DNA from: Bacteroidales bacterium
GTDB taxonomy: Bacteria; Bacteroidota; Bacteroidia; Bacteroidales; JAAUTT01
Assembly: GCA_012031335.1 (NCBI GenBank)
Contig: JAAUTT010000413.1
Coordinates: 1-5,202 of the forward strand
DNA length: 5,202 bases
Direction: 5' to 3'
Below the pieces are notes generated by a model that saw only the letters and a program-made list of their open reading frames with translations, had not been told where the DNA came from and did no database searches. Position numbers and translations under genes: made by a program. This document shows, one piece after another, positions 1 to 5,202 of the stretch; position 1 is the first letter of the stretch; each line of letters opens with the position of its first letter.

Positions 1-176
1 ACTTCGTCGTCTTTTACATAAGTAACAGCAAATTGACAAATTTGATAAAAGTATTCACTAAAAAAGGTGGTAAAAGCTTTTCGTTACCATTTCTCAATCC
101 ACAACCAAATCCCTTTGCAGCATATAATTTGTCTGATACCGAAAACTGCATACAAACCTAATTGAAATTTATTTTT

Positions 177-184
177 TATATTTG
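177..184 (+). promoter_or_regulatory. Predicted Bacteroidota-type -7 promoter element
   Basis: The bases TATATTTG match the Bacteroidota -7 consensus TAnnTTTG exactly. A transcription start would be expected a few bases downstream, about 190, inside the palindrome described separately. I see no good TTTG -33 element at the usual distance (about 150-160), so this may be a weak or activator-independent promoter. It is the only convincing promoter in the window and would drive the whole downstream gene series. The motif is seen directly; promoter activity is inferred. Confidence 0.5.
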
Positions 185-215
185 AAACATTGTTTCATTT
201 GAATTGTTGTTTCAT
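181..215. promoter_or_regulatory. Tandem palindromic operator, probable Fur/Zur box pair
   Basis: Bases 183-197 form a perfect 7-1-7 inverted repeat, TGAAACA-T-TGTTTCA. The 18-base unit TTTGAAACATTGTTTCAT (181-198) is followed, in a 17-base period, by TTTGAATTGTTGTTTCAT (198-215). The two units are identical at 15 of 18 positions; the second has lost dyad symmetry in its left half. The first unit overlaps the last bases of the -7 element and the expected transcription start, where a bound repressor would block initiation. Its position just upstream of a Fur-family gene suggests metal-dependent autoregulation of the whole operon. Binding by this protein is inferred, not shown. Confidence 0.65.
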
Positions 216-231
216 ATATTTTAATTAATGG

Positions 232-645
232 ATGATGGATGCTATTGATATATTACATTGCCATAAGGTGAAAAAATCTTCGCCAAGGGTCGCGATTATT
301 CAGGCTTTGCAATCAAGCCTTAACCCATTGTCCCAAGTGGATGTTAAAGAAAAGATGGGAGCTCTATATGATCGTATTACATTTTACAGGAGTGCCCAAA
401 CGTTACTAGATGCTGGAATTATTCATCGGATTGTTGCTGAAAATACTGTTGTTAAATATGCGTTAAACCATTGTGATCATGGACATAGACATGTCACGGA
501 CCATGTCCATTTTTTCTGCACCAAGTGTTGTTTACTTTTGTGTTTAAATGAGGTTAAGGTAAAATCGTATCAACTGCCAGAAGGGTTTGCGATCTTTCAA
601 TCCAATGTGGTTATACATGGATTGTGTAACCAATGTAGTTCATGA
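232..645 (+). CDS. Fur-family metal-responsive repressor, Zur-like
   Basis: This 137-residue protein is slightly shorter than typical Fur proteins (about 140-150). Residues 15-65 carry the winged-helix DNA-binding region, with the recognition-helix signature around RITFYRSAQTLLDAGII (48-64). The dimerisation half has a His-rich metal site (Cys81, His83, His85, His87, His91, His93). It also has the two CxxC pairs of the structural zinc site, CTKC (96-99) and CNQC (132-135), the latter in the family's IHGLCxxC context. Fur-family members with these features include Fur, Zur and PerR; the sequence alone does not fix the metal. The neighbouring ZIP permease and COG0523 GTPases favour zinc sensing. 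It is the first gene after the tandem palindrome and is probably autoregulated. ATG codons at 232 and 235 are both possible starts; no Shine-Dalgarno sequence is visible to decide. Confidence 0.88.
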   Translation: MMDAIDILHCHKVKKSSPRVAIIQALQSSLNPLSQVDVKEKMGALYDRITFYRSAQTLLDAGIIHRIVAENTVVKYALNHCDHGHRHVTDHVHFFCTKCCLLLCLNEVKVKSYQLPEGFAIFQSNVVIHGLCNQCSS

Positions 646-649
646 AAAA

Positions 650-1680
650 ATGCTATTTATGGACGATCAAAGAATACCGGTTACCATTATTACCGGCTTT
701 TTAGGCTCGGGCAAAACAACCTTGCTCAATAACCTGATAAAAAAGTACACTAATAAAAAATTTGCCATTATCGAAAACGAATTTGGGGAAATTGGTATAG
801 ATGGTGGCCTGATTGTAGGTGTCAACGAGAATATCTTCGAACTGGCCAACGGCTGTATTTGCTGTTCGCTGAACGATGATTTTTACAAAGCTATTACCCA
901 GCTAATCGACGGGGAGTACGTTTTTAACCATTTACTTATTGAAACTACTGGCATTGCTGACCCCGATACCATTATCAAAGCATTTTTGTCGTCGGAGGAC
1001 ATTCAGATGCAATTCCGGCTCGACAGTGTTATTTGTCTGGCCGACGCTGTTAATATGGAAGACTTGATAGATGAACAGCCAGAAGTGCGCAAGCAACTCG
1101 CCCTCTCGGATATTATGCTTTTAAATAAAACCGATAATGTACATTTGGATTATGTCTACGAATTAAAACGAATTATCAAGGAGGTCAACCCTCTGGCAGA
1201 AGTTTATCCTGTAGCACATGCGGATATTTCAAATATTGACATTCTCGATACTTTTTCATTTTCGGGGAAGGCCATTGAAAAATCAACACTGGCTTTCAGG
1301 AATCTGACATTCTCAAAAAAAAAAGTGTTACCCAGCCCTCGGTTGTCATCGGGAAAAAAGAGCATCATCACGACATAACTTCTGAAGGGTTTTCTATTCC
1401 GGGCAGTTTCGATTTGGGTACTTTCAGCTTCTGGATGCAAAATTTTCTGCACTTCAACAACGAAACTATGTTCAGGGTAAAAGGTATTGTTAGCTTCGGC
1501 GAGATGCCTGAACGGTACATTTTTCATGCTGTACGTTCCACCTATATGTTCGAAATAGGGGAGCCCTGGGGAAATGAAAACAGGTTTAGCAAACTTATTT
1601 TTATCGGGAAAAGGATAGACCGGGACAGGCTGGAAGATAGTCTGTATCAATTGCTTTATAAACCAGAAATTAAAACTTAG
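650..1680 (+). CDS. COG0523/CobW-like metal-chaperone GTPase, reading frame broken by a -1 shift
   Basis: This is a G3E-family P-loop GTPase of the COG0523 type, a group linked to zinc, cobalt or nitrile hydratase metal delivery. Counting from ATG 650 it has Walker A GFLGSGKTT (16-24), the ENEFGEIGID segment (42-51), the metal-binding GCICC (68-72), IETTGIADP (97-105) and the guanine motif NKTD (159-162). The first frame runs to a TAA at 1376-1378, giving 242 residues without the C-terminal domain. The CobW_C domain continues in the -1 frame, through HHHDI and on to VKGIVSF and FIGKRIDRDRLE, ending at TAG 1678-1680. Joined at the A10 run (1315-1324) the product would be about 343 residues, normal for the family. 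ATG 659 is an alternative start. The start lies 4 bases after the upstream repressor's stop, and the next GTPase begins 3 bases after its end. The break may be a sequencing error, a real mutation, or recoding. Confidence 0.82.
1315..1360 (+). other. Frame-disruption zone with A10 run and in-phase A_AAA_AAG heptamer
   Basis: Ten consecutive A bases (1315-1324) are read as S-K-K-K in the upstream frame, and re-reading one base back gives the downstream frame. A second site at 1354-1360 reads GGA AAA AAG, that is A_AAA_AAG in exactly the phase needed for a -1 tandem slip, and it lies upstream of the zero-frame stop at 1376. Both sites fall in the variable linker between the GTPase and CobW_C domains, so the linker sequence does not tell which site is used. 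I see no strong stimulatory hairpin or Shine-Dalgarno-like stimulator nearby. A missing A (A11 reduced to A10) explains the data equally well. Confidence 0.5.
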
Positions 1681-1683
1681 TAT

Positions 1684-2850
1684 ATGAATAAGATACCTGT
1701 GACAGTTTTAAGTGGTTTTCTTGGAGCGGGAAAGACTACACTCCTGAACCATTTGTTGAATAACCGTGAAAACCTGAAAGTAGCGGTTATAGTAAACGAT
1801 ATGAGTGAAGTGAATATAGATGCCAAATTGGTTGAAAACGGCACCACCCTTTCGCGCACCGAAGAAAAACTGGTGCAGATGAGCAATGGATGTATTTGCT
1901 GCTCACTTCGCGATGACCTGGTGAAAGAAGTAACCAGACTGGCTCAGCAGAAAAAATTCGATTACCTGCTGATTGAAGGAACCGGGATTGCGGAGCCTTT
2001 GCCTATAGCACAGACCTTTAGCTATGCATTTGATAATTTGGGACTGGACCTTACAAAAATTTCAAGGCTCGATACGTTGGTCACCGTGGTGGATGCGCTG
2101 AATTTCGAAAAAGATTACATGTCGGTCGATTCCATTGCCGACCGTAACTTAAGCGAAGGCGATGTGCGAAACATTGTTGATCTGTTAACAGAGCAGATTG
2201 AGTTTGCAAATGTAATAGTCATTAACAAAGCAGACCTTTCTACCCCTTATAAACTGGAAGAGATAAAACGGGTAATTAAGAAATTAAACCCCGAAGCGAA
2301 AGTTGTTACCACCTCCATGGGGAAGGTAGAAACTACTGAAATACTTGATACCGGTTTATTCGATTTCGAAAAAGCATCCCTGGGAGCAGGATGGATGAAG
2401 GAACTCGAAACCGACCATTCGTCGCATACCGATGAGTACGGAATTGGTTCTTTTGTGTATCGAAGCAGGAAACCCTTTCACACGGGGCGTTTCGACGATT
2501 ATGTAAATAATCATTGGCCGCATGGCATTCTCCGCAGCAAAGGTTTTTTCTGGTTAGCCACTCAACCCGCCGATGCTTTAGTGTGGAGCCAGGCTGGGCG
2601 GATGTCGAATATTCAGAAAGTAGGGGTTTGGTGGGCCTCGTTGCCTAAAAAGCAACGTAACCAACATCCTTCTTTCCAGGCAAACGAGGAATACATTATG
2701 GCAAATTGGGACAAGCAGTTTGGCGACCGCCACATCGAACTGGTATTTATTGGTCAGGATATGAACGAAGATAAAATTCGTAAAGCTCTGGATGATTGCC
2801 TCTGTACAGAAAAGGAACTGGCCCTGGTGGCGGAAGGAACGTTGAAATGA
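1684..2850 (+). CDS. COG0523 GTPase, YciC/ZagA-type zinc metallochaperone
   Basis: This is an intact 388-residue G3E GTPase. Visible motifs are Walker [10 protein letters not shown] (11-19), GCICC (69-73) with metal-ligand cysteines 70, 72 and 73, IEGTGIAEP (97-105), and the guanine-specificity NKAD (181-184). A CobW_C domain runs from about 253 to 378 and includes [11 protein letters not shown] and ELVFIGQDM. The [11 protein letters not shown] segment and the length near 400 resemble the YciC/ZagA branch, which differs from the upstream paralogue. Members of that branch are zinc-starvation proteins thought to deliver zinc to client enzymes in the cytosol; the specific client here is unknown. 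ATG 1684 lies three bases after the upstream stop. The TGA stop overlaps the ATG of the permease gene as ATGA (2847-2850), suggesting translational coupling. The N-terminal start is well supported because Walker A normally lies this close to the N-terminus. Confidence 0.92.
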   Translation: MNKIPVTVLSGFLGAGKTTLLNHLLNNRENLKVAVIVNDMSEVNIDAKLVENGTTLSRTEEKLVQMSNGCICCSLRDDLVKEVTRLAQQKKFDYLLIEGTGIAEPLPIAQTFSYAFDNLGLDLTKISRLDTLVTVVDALNFEKDYMSVDSIADRNLSEGDVRNIVDLLTEQIEFANVIVINKADLSTPYKLEEIKRVIKKLNPEAKVVTTSMGKVETTEILDTGLFDFEKASLGAGWMKELETDHSSHTDEYGIGSFVYRSRKPFHTGRFDDYVNNHWPHGILRSKGFFWLATQPADALVWSQAGRMSNIQKVGVWWASLPKKQRNQHPSFQANEEYIMANWDKQFGDRHIELVFIGQDMNEDKIRKALDDCLCTEKELALVAEGTLK

Positions 2851-3600
2851 ATATCTGGATTCCGGCATTCATCAGCACCATTTGGTAAGCGTTGTATCAT
2901 TGGTAGGTGTTGCTTTTCTCTCGATGAACCCTCAACGGTTGCAAAAAATTATATTTATACTGGTAAGTTTTTGCTGTTGGAGCACTTTTTGGCGATGCGT
3001 TCTTTCACCTTCTGCCCGAAAGTATTGAATTTGCACACCGAGCCGGTGGTTATTGGGGTACTTGTTATTGCTGGCTTATTAGCTTTTTTTGTTCTGGAGA
3101 AATTCATCCTGTGGCGGCACGATCACCGGGTTCAGAACCATCACCACCAAATTATGCCACTGGGCTATATGAGCCTAGTGGCCGACGGTTTTCACAACTT
3201 TATTGATGGCATATTGATTGGAGCTTCCTATTTGGTTAACCCGGAACTGGGAATTGCCACCACACTGGCTGTTTTATTGCACGAAATCCCCCAGGAAATA
3301 GGCGACTTTGGAGTGCTTATTCATTCGGGGTTTACGGTTAAAAAAGCATTATGGCTGAATTTCTTAACAGCCTGTATGTCGATCGCCGGTACAGCCTTTG
3401 TTTTATTGCTGGGCAATAGCATGAGTAATGTTTATAATTACATTATTCCTTTTGCTGCCGGAGGGTTTATTTATCTTGCCGGATGTGACCTGATACCTGA
3501 GCTAAAAAAAGAAAACAGCGCTAAACAATCTTTAGTACAACTGTGTTGTATTCTATCGGGTATGATGCTCTTGTATGGCTTAGGATTTCTGGAAGTATAA
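2847..3600 (+). CDS. ZIP-family metal permease, frame broken three times
   Basis: After correcting three single-base shifts the gene encodes a 250-residue ZIP (SLC39-type) transporter, which moves zinc or other divalent metals into the cytosol across the inner membrane. Signatures in the reconstruction are [10 protein letters not shown] (49-58), a His-rich loop [10 protein letters not shown] (91-100), the transport motif HNFIDG (116-121) in a membrane helix, and HEIPQEIGD (145-153) in the next helix, as in the LIV-1 subgroup. About seven to eight hydrophobic segments fit the family. The start ATG 2847 overlaps the preceding stop. The shifts are one missing T near 2881-2883, one extra T in 2968-2972 and one extra G in 3055-3058. 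The last 181 codons (3058-3600) are continuous. Homopolymer sequencing error is my preferred explanation; if the shifts are real this is a pseudogene. Confidence 0.85.
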
Positions 3601-3635
3601 TTTAATAATTAATTAAATGTTTTTGGTGCGATTGA

Positions 3636-3953
3636 ATGAAAAGTGAGAAAAAACATATTATAGTCCTTGTGGTGCTGCATATCTTGATATTGCTGTTCCC
3701 GCTGGGTGCAAAAATTTCTCACCATCATGCAGTTGAGTCCAATTGTTGTGAGCACAATCATGCTACTTACTTAATCAAACAATTCGAGCATTGCCTGGTT
3801 TGTGACTTTGAATTTTTACCTTTCGAGTCGTCCAAACCATCTAAAATACAACAGATTATTTTTGCTAATTACGAATTCCTTATCTCACCTGGTGATAAAC
3901 CTTTCATTGAGTTATTTAATTATTCTTCGTTAAGAGGCCCTCCTGTAGCCTGA
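3636..3953 (+). CDS. Small His/Cys-rich membrane-anchored or secreted protein of unknown function
   Basis: This 105-residue protein begins with a basic stretch and a hydrophobic segment (about residues 8-24) that could be a signal peptide or an N-terminal anchor. The exported part is dense in potential metal ligands: HHH (29-31), CCEHNH (37-42) and HCLVCDFEF (52-60). It ends in a Gly-Pro-Pro rich tail (RGPPVA). I recognise this layout as one of the short, poorly characterised proteins found next to TonB-dependent receptor genes in Bacteroidota, but I cannot assign a family with certainty. It starts 35 bases after the permease and ends 68 bases before the receptor. A periplasmic metal-handling role is inferred from ligands and context only. 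ATG 3636 is the only start that keeps the full hydrophobic N-terminus; no Shine-Dalgarno sequence is visible. Confidence 0.75.
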   Translation: MKSEKKHIIVLVVLHILILLFPLGAKISHHHAVESNCCEHNHATYLIKQFEHCLVCDFEFLPFESSKPSKIQQIIFANYEFLISPGDKPFIELFNYSSLRGPPVA

Positions 3954-3975
3954 ATCATCCAAAGTTTATTTACCT

Positions 3976-3993
3976 GCTGTAACTCGCGACAGC
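3976..3993 (+). other. Short inverted repeat upstream of the receptor gene
   Basis: GCTGT (3976-3980) and ACAGC (3989-3993) are perfect complements around an 8-base loop, followed by CCCTTTTAG. The stem is only five pairs and the T run only four bases, so as a terminator it would be weak. It could be a partial attenuator between the small-protein gene and the receptor gene, or chance. Confidence 0.2.
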
Positions 3994-4021
3994 CCTTTTA
4001 GTATTCATTGATTTTTTTGAA

Positions 4022-5202
4022 ATGAAAGTCTTTTTTATATCCGTGTGGATATTACTTGCTATCCAGGTAAGTGTATCTGCGCAGAAGAATAATATATTAC
4101 ATGGTTTGGTATTCGATCCTTTGGGCTTGCCCATTCCCGGAGCTTCTGTTTATCTGCCTTCCAATAAGGCTGGTACCCTAACAAACGTAACAGGGAATTA
4201 TTCCATAACGGTTACAAGTCCTGGGAATTACATTGTTGAAGTTTCCTTTATCGGTTATAAGCCGTTTAAAGATACATTGCTTGTAAATGGCAGTACCCTT
4301 TGTAATGTCCGTTTAAATCCCGATGTGGTGACACTCTCGGAAGTAATTGTAAGAGAAAATTACGAAAGCTCCTGGAATAAAAAAGAAGCAATAAACATTG
4401 AAATTGTTAAGAGCGATTTTATAATGCAGAATAACGCCGGTAACCTGATTAAAACCATTGAAAAGCTTCCCGGAGTGTACTCCATGGATATTGGTTCGGG
4501 TTTTTCCAAGCCTGTTATTCGCGGGATGGGTTTTAACCGTGTTGCCGTATCGGAGAATGGCATTAAGCAGGAAGGTCAGCAATGGGGAGCCGACCACGGA
4601 TTGGAAATTGACCAGTTTAATGTAGGTCGGATGGAGATATATAAAGGCCCTATGAGCCTGCAATATGGGAGCGATGCCATTGGCGGGGTACTTGAGGTTT
4701 CACCCGAGGCGCAACCAAAAAACAATAAAGTTATTGCCGATGTGTCGACTATTTACCGGAGTAATAACAACCTGTTTGGAGTTTCGGCGATGGCAGGGAT
4801 TAAACGAAACGGATGGTACTTTAAAACCAGGTATACAGAACAACATTTCGGTGATTACAAAGTCCCAACCGATACTATTGATTACCTTACCTGGAAACTT
4901 CCTGTTTATAAAAGGAAATTAAAAGAATACAGCAGGTGTTGAGCGGGATATTGCTTCTACATTGGGGTATACTGCTCAGAATTTTTCAACAGCTTTCACC
5001 TTTACAAATGTTTACCAGAAAACAGGGTTCTTCCCTGGTTCGCATGGCATACCCGACTTACAGCGGCTGAACGACGATGGAAACTCCCGAAACGTTGAGT
5101 TTCCGTTAAGCAATGTGAATCACCTGAAAGTTATAAACAACACCGAAGTAAAGTTTGGCAGATGGAATCTCAAAGCCGACCTCGCCTGGCAAAACAATCA
5201 CC
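4022..5202 (+). CDS. TonB-dependent outer-membrane receptor, partial at the 3' end, one frameshift
   Basis: This gene encodes the N-terminal part of a TonB-dependent receptor that would import a metal or metal complex across the outer membrane using TonB energy. A signal peptide ends near SVSA (residue 20). A carboxypeptidase-regulatory-like domain follows (about 26-100), with GASVYL and VSFIGYK. A TonB-box-like TLSEVIV (104-110) precedes the plug domain (about 130-228), which contains EKLPGV, VIRGMG, MEIYKGP and YGSDAIGGV. The plug segment EGQQWGADHGLEID (184-197) is rich in possible metal ligands and recalls the DH...D stretch of zinc receptor ZnuD; that comparison is from memory. The first frame stops at TGA 4940-4942; the beta-barrel sequence resumes in the +1 frame from about 4926 (NTAGVERDIAS) to the window end. 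One extra A in 4921-4924 explains it. Position in a Zur/ZIP operon supports zinc as substrate. Confidence 0.85.

Noticed and set aside
14..151. A 45-residue minus-strand frame opposite the same region
   Set aside because: No recognisable motif and no promoter or start context. It overlaps the + strand open frame, so at most one could be real, and neither is supported.
3..161. Frame open from the window edge on the + strand (52 codons), possibly the end of an upstream gene
   Set aside because: The translation has no family features I recognise, and an open run of this length is expected by chance in AT-rich DNA across six frames. The sequence beyond the left edge would decide it.
1204..1650. 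Long minus-strand frame opposite the C-terminal part of the first GTPase
   Set aside because: The + strand encodes clear CobW_C domain sequence here, so the antisense frame is a shadow.
1414..1680. Separate small gene starting at TTG 1414
   Set aside because: It is the C-terminal half of the CobW_C domain, and the same frame is open upstream through the HHHD segment to the A10 run, so it is the continuation of the first GTPase rather than an independent gene.
2971..3600. Permease starting at TTG 2971
   Set aside because: Residues coded from 2971 to about 3055 in that frame do not resemble ZIP proteins, whereas another frame gives the expected [10 protein letters not shown] helix. The true start is ATG 2847 with frame shifts between.
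3601..3635. AT-rich TTAATAATTAATTAA as a promoter or operator
   Set aside because: No TAnnTTTG element and no copy of the TGAAACA-type box is present; low-complexity AT sequence is a sufficient explanation.
4313..4663. Minus-strand frames opposite the receptor plug domain
   Set aside because: The + strand has strongly conserved plug motifs over the whole stretch; the antisense translation shows nothing recognisable.
1..5202. CRISPR arrays, tRNA or rRNA genes, insertion sequences
   Set aside because: I saw no spaced repeat array, cloverleaf sequence, transposase motif or terminal inverted repeats in the window.

Overview
This window looks like a zinc (or related transition-metal) acquisition operon from a member of the Bacteroidota. 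The phylum call rests on a TAnnTTTG-type -7 promoter element, the absence of clear Shine-Dalgarno sequences, and a TonB-dependent receptor with an N-terminal carboxypeptidase-regulatory-like domain. No 16S or other taxonomic marker is present, so a finer call is not supported.

Layout: all recognisable genes lie on the + strand with small gaps or overlaps, consistent with one transcript. Bases 1-176 hold no gene I can support. A -7 element (177-184) runs into a tandem palindromic operator (181-215). Then come: a Fur/Zur-family repressor (232-645); a first COG0523/CobW-like GTPase (650-1680, frame broken near the middle); a second, intact COG0523 GTPase of the YciC/ZagA type (1684-2850); a ZIP-family metal permease starting in an ATGA overlap (2847-3600, three frameshifts); a 105-residue His/Cys-rich membrane-anchored or secreted protein (3636-3953); and the first two thirds or so of a TonB-dependent outer-membrane receptor (4022 to the window end, one frameshift).

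Inferred working model: when zinc is scarce the Zur-like regulator leaves its operator. The receptor then brings metal or a metal complex across the outer membrane, the small His/Cys protein may handle it in the periplasm, and the ZIP protein carries it across the inner membrane. The two GTPases may insert or allocate it to client enzymes. The combination covers both membranes plus cytosolic allocation and contains no ZnuABC genes.

A striking feature is five single-base frame disruptions, four of them placed in short homopolymers (T, T, G, A) and one most simply placed in an A10 run. All reading frames resume with good family sequence. This pattern fits homopolymer sequencing error better than gene decay, but the GTPase break is special. 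It lies between the GTPase and C-terminal domains, and it contains both an A10 run and an in-phase A_AAA_AAG heptamer, so programmed -1 frameshifting or transcriptional slippage remains possible.
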